A stretch of 43,549 nucleotides of DNA from JAUSEW01 sp964414015 (GTDB taxonomy: Bacteria > Patescibacteriota > Microgenomatia > Levybacterales > UBA12049): positions 1 to 43,549 of the forward strand of contig CAYPUE010000002.1 in NCBI GenBank assembly GCA_964414015.1. Direction: 5' to 3'. Every line of letters starts with the position of its first letter. Within the stretch, counting starts at the first letter, position 1. The position numbers and the translations under genes are program-made. This document shows, in pieces, positions 32,797-40,924 of this stretch. The notes below the pieces were generated by a model. It had not been told where the DNA came from. It saw nothing but the letters and a program-made list of their open reading frames with translations, and made no database searches.

Positions 32797-34059
32797 ATGA
32801 CCAAATCTGCCTTTATCGCGATATTGATATTTCTATTGCTGTTGTTTAGCGTTAGGTTTTATTTATTTTATAGAAATCAGCCGCAACGTTATAACGGAGA
32901 ATATTTAAGCTTCGAAACCAGAATTTTATCTACTCCGCAATTTTCCTACAGCCAGCAAAGAATATCTGTTAATTTAGATACGGGTGAAAGAATTTTAGTT
33001 ACAGCTCCGATGTACCCGCAATTTGGTTATGGAGATAGCGTGCGTATTTCAAGCAGTCTTCAGGTGAGAGTGCTAGAAAATAAAAAGCCTATACTGACAA
33101 TGTATTTTCCCAAAATCGAAGCTGACAAAAATGGTAAAAATTTACCGTTAGCAATCACAGGCTTTATCCGCCAAAAGGTAACTTTGTTCTTCGAAAAAAA
33201 TCTTCCGCCGATATCCGCAAGTCTTCTTTTGGGAATTGTTTTTGGCATCAAAGAAAATATGCCCAAAGATTTTACCAATGATTTGAGAATTTCCGGAGTT
33301 TTGCATGTAGTTGCCGCGTCGGGAATGAACGTGACTATGGTTGGAGGATTTCTTTCTTCAATTTTTAGTTTCTTTTTGAAAAGGCAATACGCTTTGATTG
33401 CAAGCATACTTGGTATTTGCTTTTACGCACTTTTGGCAGGACTGGAGCCTTCGATTATTAGAGCCTCCATTATGGGTATTTTGGCTTTCTTGGCTCAAAT
33501 TCTCGGCAGACAGCGTCTTGCCTCATTCAGCTTATTTATCGCAGCGTACATTATGCTTTTGGTTTCTCCGAGTACTTTGTTTGATGTTGGGTTCCAGCTG
33601 TCGTTTATGGCTACGCTTGGCCTGATCGTCATTAGGCCGATTTTTGACAGCAATAAGAGGTTAAAGAGTTTATTAAACAAGTCTTTAATTGGTGAAGACG
33701 TATTAACTACGGTTTGCGCTCAAGCTTCAACTCTGCCGATTCTTCTGGCAAATTTCGGAAGCTACTCATTTATTTCCGTATTCATCAACGGTTTAGTTCT
33801 CTGGACAGTGCCTGTGCTAATGGCTTTAGGCGGGATAGGAGGATTGTTAGGAATAATTTTTGAACCATTGGGAGCAATATTTTTATATTTGTCCTTGCCT
33901 CTGTTGTTATATTTTCAAAAGGTTGTTTCAATTTTCTCACAAGTCTTTGGAACTTTTAATTTTACAAACTTTTCCTGGCAGTTTACTATCGGCTATTATC
34001 TGCTGCTAATCTCGTTAGTTATATTTTTTCTCCAAAGGAGTAAAGCTAAAGCAGACTAA
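32797..34059 (+). CDS. comEC: ComEC channel domain (competence protein)
   Basis: A 420-residue membrane protein. An N-terminal helix and short OB-like region (DUF4131 type, about 25-100) are followed by the Competence domain with about eight further helices, including HVVAASGMNVTMVGGFLSS, LAGLEPSIIRASIMG and PSTLFDVGFQLSFMATLGL. ComEC forms the channel that moves single-stranded DNA inward. Here it stops before the metallo-beta-lactamase domain, which is encoded by the next gene after 1 nt. The split looks natural: the stop lies after the last helix and the next gene brings its own membrane anchor. Confidence 0.92.
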   Translation: MTKSAFIAILIFLLLLFSVRFYLFYRNQPQRYNGEYLSFETRILSTPQFSYSQQRISVNLDTGERILVTAPMYPQFGYGDSVRISSSLQVRVLENKKPILTMYFPKIEADKNGKNLPLAITGFIRQKVTLFFEKNLPPISASLLLGIVFGIKENMPKDFTNDLRISGVLHVVAASGMNVTMVGGFLSSIFSFFLKRQYALIASILGICFYALLAGLEPSIIRASIMGILAFLAQILGRQRLASFSLFIAAYIMLLVSPSTLFDVGFQLSFMATLGLIVIRPIFDSNKRLKSLLNKSLIGEDVLTTVCAQASTLPILLANFGSYSFISVFINGLVLWTVPVLMALGGIGGLLGIIFEPLGAIFLYLSLPLLLYFQKVVSIFSQVFGTFNFTNFSWQFTIGYYLLLISLVIFFLQRSKAKAD

Positions 34060-34060
34060 A

Positions 34061-34954
34061 ATGTTCAAGAAAATAATTTGGTTTGGAGTATTAATATTAG
34101 TTTTTTTGGCAGGTTTGTTGTTTTACCAGAGGATTAAATTTTATGATGGCAAGCTGCATGTGGTTTTTTGCGATGTGGGACAAGGGGATGCAATTTTTAT
34201 CCGTACTCCGAGCGGATCGGATATTTTGGTTGACGGAGGACCTAACGACAGCGTACTTTCCTGTTTGTCAAACCACATGCCGGTTTGGGACAAAACATTA
34301 GAGCTTGTTATTCTGACGCATCCGCATACGGATCACTTCTTTGGCTTACACGAAGTGCTAAAAAGATACGATGTGTTATCTTTTGACAGTGAAAAATTAG
34401 ACAATAAAGCGCTGGGTTTTGCAGGGCTTATTAATGAAGTAAAACAAAAGAAAATACCCATACAATATTTATTTTCCCAGGATTCTTTTAAGACAAAAGA
34501 TGGAGCCCATTCGACAAGCTCAGGGCAAGTAAGGGTAAAGATATTAGCGCCGACGCAAGAATTTATTGCGAAAACATCTCCGAACGGGATGATTGGGGAA
34601 AATAATGAATTCGCATCGTTAATCAGTTTGGTTTCCTACGGATCATTTAGTTTACTTTTAACCGGAGATACGCAGGCAGATGAACTTTTGGAAGCTGTTA
34701 GACAATATTCTTTAGCCAATCTTAGCGTGCTGCAAGTGCCCCATCATGGTTCAAAAACAGGCTTGTCTTTGGAAATTCTAGATTTGCTGAAGCCAAAAGT
34801 GGCGGTTATTTCTGTTGGCAAAAATAACCGTTACGGCCATCCGACTCCTTTTGTTTTGGATCTTTTGGAAAAAGCTCAAGCAAAAGTTTTGCGTACAGAT
34901 CAAAAAGAGGAAATTGAAATTATCTCCGACGGAAAGAATTTTTGGATTAATTGA
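34061..34954 (+). CDS. ComEC-type metallo-beta-lactamase, separate membrane-anchored protein
   Basis: A 297-residue protein with an N-terminal transmembrane helix (about 5-22) and an MBL domain: VVFCDVGQGDAIFIRTPSG, DILVDGGPND, the metal site HPHTDH, LLLTGDTQAD and VLQVPHHGSKTG. In full-length ComEC this domain may degrade the non-transported strand or act as a nuclease; here it is a free-standing subunit next to the channel gene. A short insertion, HSTSSGQV (34508-34530), is encoded by a dispersed palindromic fragment and is tolerated in frame. The 3' end overlaps the convergent histidine kinase gene by 8 bp. Confidence 0.9.
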   Translation: MFKKIIWFGVLILVFLAGLLFYQRIKFYDGKLHVVFCDVGQGDAIFIRTPSGSDILVDGGPNDSVLSCLSNHMPVWDKTLELVILTHPHTDHFFGLHEVLKRYDVLSFDSEKLDNKALGFAGLINEVKQKKIPIQYLFSQDSFKTKDGAHSTSSGQVRVKILAPTQEFIAKTSPNGMIGENNEFASLISLVSYGSFSLLLTGDTQADELLEAVRQYSLANLSVLQVPHHGSKTGLSLEILDLLKPKVAVISVGKNNRYGHPTPFVLDLLEKAQAKVLRTDQKEEIEIISDGKNFWIN

Positions 34955-36617
34955 TTATAAGGTGGGGGTTTTGATATGGGGCTAAATACGGCGAATCAAG
35001 GGGTAAGATAAAAGACATGGTTGTTCCCTGGTTTTCTTCTGATGCGATACTTACAGACCCTCCGTGTGCTTCTACAATGCCTTTGACAACGTAAAGCCCC
35101 AGTCCTGTACCTTGAGTATTGATGGGATGCAAAGAGCTATCCGCCTGGGTAAATTTAGAAAATAAATTAGCCTTTTGATCCTTCGGTATGCCGATTCCCG
35201 TATCAGACACGGAAATTTCAATTTGGTTTGGGTTCAACTTGGCACTTATTTTTATTTTTCCTCCATCCGGGGTGAATTTAAGGCTGTTGGATAATAGATT
35301 ATTTAAAACTTGCGCAATTCGTATTCTGTCGAAATAAAATTTAGGCAGATTCTGCGGAAGATCAGAAGAAATATTGATGTGTTTTTTGGCAGCCGGAGGA
35401 GTAAAAGTTTTTATTTCTTCTTGAATAAGTTCTGCAATATCACTTTGAGCCTTTTTGATAGTAAATTTGCCTGCTTCAAGTTTGGCAGCATCCAAAATTG
35501 AGCCGATCTGATCCAACAGCAATTTGGACTGCTGATTGATAATTCCCAGAAATTCATTCTTTTCGTCTTTGGAAAGGTTGTATTTGTCGGAAATTATAAT
35601 TTCAGAGGAGTCTTTGATAGCTGTAATTGGAGCTCTCAACTCATGAACCATAATATTGGTAAAATCTTCTTTCACCTGTGACAGATTTTTCTCAATAGTG
35701 ATGTCGTGAAGCAAAACCGAAACTGCCGGCAAGGGTCCTGCTACAGGGGAAACAAAAACCTGCACTGTTTTCTCTCCAAGAATTATTTCTTTTTCTTCGA
35801 TAGTTTTATTTTGTGCGACCGCATCATGAATTTTTGCCAGCATTTGATATTGTGAAGGTATGGAAGAGATGGCTTCGATAAGAGTGGGGTGATCATTCTG
35901 AATATTGAGCATTCTTTTAGCCGTGTCATTGATGATAATTAAATTTCCTTTTTGGTCCAGCATAAACACACCGTCTGCCAGTCCCCTTATTAACGATGTC
36001 AGCTTAGCTTTTTCTGCTTCAAGGACTGTTTCAAGCCTTGACAGCGCATTGGAAGCCTGTTCTGTAATTTGATAAAGAATGGTCATTTCATTTTCCTTGT
36101 ACAAATTCGGTTTAGTAGAGGATACGTTTATCAATCCAACGACTTTGTTGCTAATCACAAGCGGAATATGGAAAAAGGATGCTAGCGGAAGAGCATTTTC
36201 TTGCGACAAAGGCACGCCGGATAAAAGCTCATCAGAATCATCCGGCAGATGCCCCAAAAGAGCTAAGAGAGAAGCAAGCATGCTTTTTTTAACTTCGCCG
36301 ATGAACGATCGGCTGACAGTTTCTTCAACATAGATTTTAAAAATCAGTTTATCTTCTTTTACCACAACGGAAGAGGCAGTAGAGTAGGGGAAAAGATTTC
36401 TTAAGCTTCCGGTGATGACATCAATAATTTTTTCTACGTCCAGCGAATAGCCGATTCTATCCTGAATTTCTTTAAGAATGGAGATTTGATAAATCTTCTG
36501 TTTCTGCAAAGCATCCTGCGCAAGTAAAAGTTTTTTCGTTTTCTCTTCTCTGATGGAAAAAACGATTGCCAAAATGCCAAAGATGACAACCAGAAGAATA
36601 GAGGCGGCCAAAATCAT
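34947..36617 (-). CDS. Sensor histidine kinase (GAF-PAS-HisKA-HATPase)
   Basis: A 556-residue protein with one N-terminal transmembrane helix (2-21) and almost no extracellular part, a linking coiled coil, a GAF domain (about 45-205), a PAS domain (about 210-310), the H-box with H325 (NIMVHELRAP) and the ATPase (N-box NNLLSNSLKFTPDGG, G1 DTGIGIP, G2 GTGLGLY at 503-509). It should sense an intracellular or membrane signal and phosphorylate a response regulator, most likely the single-domain one encoded at 37374. It ends the four-gene minus-strand module and overlaps the lactamase gene tail. Confidence 0.93.
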   Translation of the reverse strand: MILAASILLVVIFGILAIVFSIREEKTKKLLLAQDALQKQKIYQISILKEIQDRIGYSLDVEKIIDVITGSLRNLFPYSTASSVVVKEDKLIFKIYVEETVSRSFIGEVKKSMLASLLALLGHLPDDSDELLSGVPLSQENALPLASFFHIPLVISNKVVGLINVSSTKPNLYKENEMTILYQITEQASNALSRLETVLEAEKAKLTSLIRGLADGVFMLDQKGNLIIINDTAKRMLNIQNDHPTLIEAISSIPSQYQMLAKIHDAVAQNKTIEEKEIILGEKTVQVFVSPVAGPLPAVSVLLHDITIEKNLSQVKEDFTNIMVHELRAPITAIKDSSEIIISDKYNLSKDEKNEFLGIINQQSKLLLDQIGSILDAAKLEAGKFTIKKAQSDIAELIQEEIKTFTPPAAKKHINISSDLPQNLPKFYFDRIRIAQVLNNLLSNSLKFTPDGGKIKISAKLNPNQIEISVSDTGIGIPKDQKANLFSKFTQADSSLHPINTQGTGLGLYVVKGIVEAHGGSVSIASEENQGTTMSFILPLDSPYLAPYQNPHLIIN

Positions 36618-36630
36618 ATCGTTAGGTGTT

Positions 36631-36969
36631 TTATTTCGTTAGAGATTCAAGATTATCTCCGGTTTTTTTGCTGCCGATGACGATGATATAGGTTCCGATT
36701 ACGAACAATAATTCTTTGAGGACCAAAAGGATTACCGGAATTAGTAAATTGCCTGCAGATTGAAGATATGTTTGTATGGCGTCAACAATAATGCCTCCGG
36801 CGATGAAAAAGACACCGGTTGATATAGATTTGAATCCTTGAGCCAAAATTCCGGTGCCGAATTTGCTTCTGACATTGGCCATAATTACTCCTGCGGCAAT
36901 TGCAGCAAATGCAGCGACAAACGAACCTCCTTGGACAAGAATATTAATTAATCTAGCTTGATCTATCAT
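36631..36969 (-). CDS. Small membrane protein of the two-component module (112 aa)
   Basis: Three hydrophobic helices are visible, about residues 12-30 (GGSFVAAFAAIAAGVIMAN), 47-66 (ISTGVFFIAGGIIVDAI) and 74-98 (LLIPVILLVLKELLFVIGTY), with a short charged tail. No domain is recognised. The start overlaps the previous stop as ATGA (36966-36969), and the histidine kinase gene follows 13 nt later. It may be a membrane input or scaffold for the kinase, which itself has little extracellular sequence; this is inference from position. Confidence 0.6.
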   Translation of the reverse strand: MIDQARLINILVQGGSFVAAFAAIAAGVIMANVRSKFGTGILAQGFKSISTGVFFIAGGIIVDAIQTYLQSAGNLLIPVILLVLKELLFVIGTYIIVIGSKKTGDNLESLTK

Positions 36970-37364
36970 ATATTTTGACTTCCTGGATTAACAGAAGGCA
37001 TGTCCGGATTAATTTGCGGAGGAGTTTCCTGCTGCTGCGGTTGGGATGGAGGCACAGGAGGAATAGATTGAGGTTCAGAAGAGGGAGTTGGATTATTCGG
37101 AACTCCGTCCGGAAAATTTGCCAATAAAGGTTCCATGGTTTTTTTAACAATCAAACCCGACAGCTGAACAAATTGGTCAATCAGGCTTTGGATAAGCACT
37201 TGCGGACTGCCTGAAATTTCACTGACCGTTCCGTCATCTGCCACAGTCAGGCCTTGAACATTTCTCGCCTTGGCAAGGGTAATGGTAGGCCCGAGAATGA
37301 TCATTTGTTTTTGGATAACCTCGGTCAAAACTTTTTTGTAATCTGTATTTTGCGCTGTATCCAT
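36966..37364 (-). CDS. Unknown protein of the two-component module (132 aa)
   Basis: The first 90 residues form a compact domain with conserved-looking segments QKQMIILGPTITLAKARNVQ and DQFVQLSGLIVKKTMEPLL. The remainder is Pro/Gln/Ser-rich and disordered. It has no transmembrane segment or known catalytic motif. It lies 9 nt after the response regulator gene and overlaps the small membrane-protein gene by 4 nt, so the four products are made together. It could be a linker between regulator and membrane, but I cannot name the family. Confidence 0.55.
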   Translation of the reverse strand: MDTAQNTDYKKVLTEVIQKQMIILGPTITLAKARNVQGLTVADDGTVSEISGSPQVLIQSLIDQFVQLSGLIVKKTMEPLLANFPDGVPNNPTPSSEPQSIPPVPPSQPQQQETPPQINPDMPSVNPGSQNI

Positions 37365-37373
37365 ATTTTTAGA

Positions 37374-37769
37374 TTAAACCTCGTTAGTTGTTCCTCCGTC
37401 CGGATGTTCAAGCAAGCGTTTTACTTTATTCACCAGATCAAGAGGTTCTACCTGATATTTAAACACATAATCCAAAGCGCCGGCATTTATCGCCTGATTA
37501 ACCAGTTCTTCCTGGCTGAAATTCGAGAACATAATCACAGGAATTTTTTGAGTTTGCGGATCCTCTTTCAATTTTTTCAAAATATCATTCCCCGATATAT
37601 CCGGAAGAACTTGGTCAAGAATAATAAAATCTACTTTTTCTTCCTTGGCCTTTTTCATTCCTTCATCTCCGGTTGCTGCATAAACAGTTTCCAAGCCGTT
37701 TTTGTTGAACGCGGTTAGGAATACGGTACTTAAACTTTGGTCGTCATCGATAAGCAGTATTTTGGGCAT
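37374..37769 (-). CDS. Single-domain response regulator
   Basis: A CheY-like receiver of 131 residues without an output domain. The acidic pocket is D8/D9, the phosphoacceptor D52 (FIILDQVLPDISG), the switch residue S82 (IMFSNFS) and the lysine K104. The usual Pro after that lysine is replaced (FKYQVEP). It is first in the minus-strand module and likely signals by protein contact with one of the two unknown partners. A TTGACA with 17-bp spacing and TAGCGT place the transcription start at or next to ATG 37769. Confidence 0.92.
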   Translation of the reverse strand: MPKILLIDDDQSLSTVFLTAFNKNGLETVYAATGDEGMKKAKEEKVDFIILDQVLPDISGNDILKKLKEDPQTQKIPVIMFSNFSQEELVNQAINAGALDYVFKYQVEPLDLVNKVKRLLEHPDGGTTNEV

Positions 37770-37775
37770 AATTTC

Positions 37776-37826
37776 ACGCTAGCAGTTTAAACATTTCTTG
37801 TCAATAGCGAAATAAAATGTTAGACT
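37776..37826. promoter_or_regulatory. Divergent promoters sharing one -35 region
   Basis: Minus strand: TTGACA (37804-37799), 17 bp, TAGCGT (37781-37776) for the two-component module. Plus strand: TTGTCA (37798-37803), 17 bp, TAGACT (37821-37826) for argS. The two -35 hexamers overlap by five bases in ttgtcaa, so RNA polymerase can occupy only one promoter at a time. Both predicted starts coincide with the start codons. Confidence 0.55.
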
Positions 37827-37835
37827 GAAAAAACT

Positions 37836-39590
37836 ATGTTGGCAAAAGAAGAAATTCTAAATTCCCTGAAAAAGGTTTTGGATGAGATGGGCATAAAAGA
37901 TGTAAAGGTTAGCCTTGAACATCCCAAAATTGAGGCGCACGGCGATTATTCAACAAATGTTGCGATGCTTGCGTTTGGAAAGAATCAGGAATCAAGAATC
38001 AGGAATCAAGAATGGGAAAAGCCCTTACGGCTTGCGCAAAAGATAGTTAACTCCATGATTCATAATTCAAAATTCATGATTCATATTGAGAAGATCGAGG
38101 CGGTCGCGCCGGGTTTTATCAATTTCTGGCTGTCGAAAGAATATTTAGTTGGAGAATTGCAAGAGGCGATTGATAAGGGCGCAAATTTTGGTAAACAATC
38201 TAAATCAACAACTAAAGCAGTGGTAGAATATTCCTCTCCAAATATAGCAAAACCATTCACAGTAGGTCATTTGAGATCAACTATTATTGGAGATGCGATT
38301 GCAAATTTACTAGAAGCAATAGGCTGGACTGTTTATCGGGATAATCATTTAGGCGATTGGGGTACACAGTTTGGCAAACAAATTTACGCGATTAAGGAAT
38401 GGGGAAACGAGTCGGAGCTTGATAAATCAGATCGTCCGATAAAGCTTCTGGTAGATTTATATGTAAAATTCCATCAAGAAGCGGAAAAAAATCCTAGTTT
38501 GGAAGAGGAGGGAAGGAAATGGTTCAAAAAACTTGAGAATGGAGATAGAGAAGCGAAAAGATTATGGAAAAAATGTATTGCCTGGTCCCTTAAAGAATTT
38601 GAAAAGATTTACGCGGAGCTTGGAATTAAATTTACGGAAAATAATGGGGCAGGATACGGGGAGTCATTTTTTGAAGACAAAATGGGGGTTGTTATAAGCG
38701 AACTTGAGAAAAAAAATCTCTTGAAAGAAAGTGAGAGAGCCAAATTGGTATTTTTCCCGCAGGACAAGTATCCGCCGTTAATGATTGTAAAGCAGGACGG
38801 AACGACTCTTTATGCTACCCGTGATTTGGCAGCAGATAAATTCAGGCTGGAAAAATACGGAAAAGACGTTTTGGTGATCAATGAGGTAGGAGCGGAACAA
38901 TCTTTGTATTTCAGACAGCTTTTTGAAGTAGAAAAAATGCTCGGCTGGTATAAAGAAGGGCAAAGAATCCACATCGAGCATGGTTTGTATAGTTTCAAAG
39001 ATGAAAAAATGTCAACGAGAAAAGGGAATGTTATTTGGCTCGAAGACGTTTTGGAAGAGGCAGAAAAAAGAGCGGTTGATTTAGCTAAGAATAAGGACTC
39101 GTTGGCAGCAAAAAAAGTTGGAATTGGAGCAATTAAGTGGAATGATCTGAAGAAAAATTCAGAGCAGGATATTGTTTTTGACTGGGATGAAATTTTGAAT
39201 ATGCAGGGGAATTCGGGGCCGTATATTCAATATACATACGTGAGAACGCGAAGCGTTCTCGCAAAAGCATGTGTTGATTCGGGACAAGCCAGAATGACGT
39301 CATTCTGGGGAGAGAAACGACTCCAGAATCTTAAACCCGAGGAGATTTCGTTGCTGCGGGTGTTGAATAGGTTTCCGGAAGTGGTTGAAGAAGCGGCGAA
39401 GAATTTTGCTCCAAATATTCTTTGCAATTATCTTTTTGACCTGGCGCAAAAATTTAATCTTTTCTACGAAAAACACAAGATTTTGGGAAGCGAAAATGAA
39501 GAGTTGAGACTTGCTTTAACTGAAGCGGTTGGAATAGTTATCAAAAACGGATTGAATCTTCTAGGAATCAGCTCGCCGGAGAAGATGTAG
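37836..39590 (+). CDS. argS: Arginyl-tRNA synthetase with in-frame repeat insertions
   Basis: A class I synthetase for arginine, 584 residues. It has the N-terminal Arg-S domain, the HIGH-type TVGH (142-145) within SSPNIAKPFTVGHLRST, KMST (391-394) and the DALR anticodon-binding domain at the C-terminus. Three stretches look foreign to the family: KNQESRIRNQEWEK (microrepeat 37980-38015), MIHNSKFMIHIEK (38055-38085) and CVDSGQARMTSFWGEKRLQN (palindromes 39242-39325). All keep the frame. ATG 37836 is about 10 nt downstream of TTGTCA/TAGACT, so it is probably leaderless. The tail overlaps the convergent gene at 39568 by 23 bp. Confidence 0.96.
   Translation: MLAKEEILNSLKKVLDEMGIKDVKVSLEHPKIEAHGDYSTNVAMLAFGKNQESRIRNQEWEKPLRLAQKIVNSMIHNSKFMIHIEKIEAVAPGFINFWLSKEYLVGELQEAIDKGANFGKQSKSTTKAVVEYSSPNIAKPFTVGHLRSTIIGDAIANLLEAIGWTVYRDNHLGDWGTQFGKQIYAIKEWGNESELDKSDRPIKLLVDLYVKFHQEAEKNPSLEEEGRKWFKKLENGDREAKRLWKKCIAWSLKEFEKIYAELGIKFTENNGAGYGESFFEDKMGVVISELEKKNLLKESERAKLVFFPQDKYPPLMIVKQDGTTLYATRDLAADKFRLEKYGKDVLVINEVGAEQSLYFRQLFEVEKMLGWYKEGQRIHIEHGLYSFKDEKMSTRKGNVIWLEDVLEEAEKRAVDLAKNKDSLAAKKVGIGAIKWNDLKKNSEQDIVFDWDEILNMQGNSGPYIQYTYVRTRSVLAKACVDSGQARMTSFWGEKRLQNLKPEEISLLRVLNRFPEVVEEAAKNFAPNILCNYLFDLAQKFNLFYEKHKILGSENEELRLALTEAVGIVIKNGLNLLGISSPEKM
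39242..39325. repeat. REP-like palindromes inserted in argS
   Basis: Two structures sit side by side. gagaacgc/gcgttctc (39242-39249 and 39253-39260) is an 8-bp stem with a 3-base loop. ccagaatgacgtcattctgg (39288-39307) is a perfect 20-bp palindrome, followed by a second ccagaat arm near 39321. Together they encode about 22 residues not expected at this place of ArgS. Confidence 0.65.
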
Positions 39591-40824
39591 CTGGATTTGT
39601 AGGTTCCTCGTATTCTATGTAAAAATGTCCGCAGATTATTTGAATAATACCCTCTATCTTATCTTCATTGCTGTCTAGTGTAATGCTATCATATGTCTTC
39701 TTGATTTTCCTTTCCAAACTAGATGTGAATTCTTTTTGACGAGACATTGTGGATGCATCTCTTAGTCTCCTTCGCAAAAAATCAATAAAAAACTTTTTCA
39801 ATGCTGCCTTAGAATATTCTGGTTTAGGAACTTGTATTATATCTTGAAGCGAAAAATCATAAGGAGGTCGACTAGTAAGGTTTCTCTTTAAGAAGCTAAA
39901 AAGATTAGCTTCAAATTGTTGTAAATTTTTCATTATTGCAAAGTGGTTAAGTATGATATATGTAGATTCTAACTCCAAATTTTCTTTGGCTTTTGCAATA
40001 GCCTCTCTTCCTCTGTCTGTTAGAGGAGCTTTAGATGAGGCATCAGAAGTAGCGTTGGTTTCTGGTAAATCACCCAAAATCCTTTCTTGCGATTTTTTAG
40101 TGGGCACACTGTCTTTACGTTGACGATTCACAATTGGCATAAGTTCATACTCGGATTCTTTGCCTTGGATTAAATCTGGACGGCTGGTGTGGTTTCTAAT
40201 CATCCATCCATGCTGCTTTAATCGCATTCTCATGGTGTATATGGAGCCACGAGATCTAGATATTGCTTCTTCTCTGGGCAGATCTTGATATAGAGTTGCT
40301 AAATCAGATTCTTTAACTGTGTTTCGCTGTTCTTTTGCCTTAGTTAATAGTTTCATTAGCGCGTACTGCAGAGTTGTCAGCCTATCTAATGGCTGACCGT
40401 CTGGAAGGGCGATTGGTTCTTTGGAAAGAGATACATATGGATCAATTTTACGCAGAAGCATTTCGATAAGTTTAAGTAAGTTTTCCTCATTGAATCTATA
40501 AGTCATTTTGCCTTCAAGTTTTATTTTTTCTGCTTTTATAGCTTTACTATTTATTATGTCCCTAACAAAAGATTTAACTAGATGTGGGTCATTTATTCCT
40601 GTTGCCAATTTTATTACCGACAAAGCGTCTTTTGTTGGATAAAGCCAGTTTCTGCGAAGTTTGATTTGTTTGCCATCAATTTTTAAAGTTAATTTTTGAA
40701 AACTATCTGCGTCCTCTAAGTTTTCAGTAGTGGGCACCATCGTAACTCTTGGAACGGGCGGATTAACAGGTTTTCCCATTTCGCCTTGAGGTATTACTGA
40801 TTGCGCTTTTGTCTCGATAGTCAT
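39568..40824 (-). CDS. Hypothetical protein with a winged-helix-like segment (418 aa)
   Basis: A charged soluble protein. A central segment (about 150-250 from this start) reads DRLTTLQYALMKLLTKAKEQ, then RGSIYTMRMRLKQHGWMIRN, with a final strand YELMP, the layout of an OmpR-type winged helix; the rest is unassigned. Ser/Thr/Pro-rich linkers separate three parts. It may bind DNA as a regulator, at low confidence. ATG 40824 is chosen because TATAAT (40852-40847) lies 23 nt upstream; the longer frame opening at 40875 would start before that -10. There is no Shine-Dalgarno. Its end overlaps argS by 23 bp. The M16 peptidase gene is divergent. Confidence 0.55.
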   Translation of the reverse strand: MTIETKAQSVIPQGEMGKPVNPPVPRVTMVPTTENLEDADSFQKLTLKIDGKQIKLRRNWLYPTKDALSVIKLATGINDPHLVKSFVRDIINSKAIKAEKIKLEGKMTYRFNEENLLKLIEMLLRKIDPYVSLSKEPIALPDGQPLDRLTTLQYALMKLLTKAKEQRNTVKESDLATLYQDLPREEAISRSRGSIYTMRMRLKQHGWMIRNHTSRPDLIQGKESEYELMPIVNRQRKDSVPTKKSQERILGDLPETNATSDASSKAPLTDRGREAIAKAKENLELESTYIILNHFAIMKNLQQFEANLFSFLKRNLTSRPPYDFSLQDIIQVPKPEYSKAALKKFFIDFLRRRLRDASTMSRQKEFTSSLERKIKKTYDSITLDSNEDKIEGIIQIICGHFYIEYEEPTNPATSSPAS

Positions 40825-40924
40825 TTTAAATAGAGATAAGATTGTTATTATAGGACAAAATGTTGTTGAGCGCAAGCATAAGGATTTTATTTAGGTTTGG
40901 CAAAGCGAAATAAAAAATGGTAAA

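Noticed and set aside
40825..40875. Longer N-terminus of the winged-helix-like protein
   Set aside because: It starts upstream of a TATAAT that lies inside it; the first residues look non-coding.
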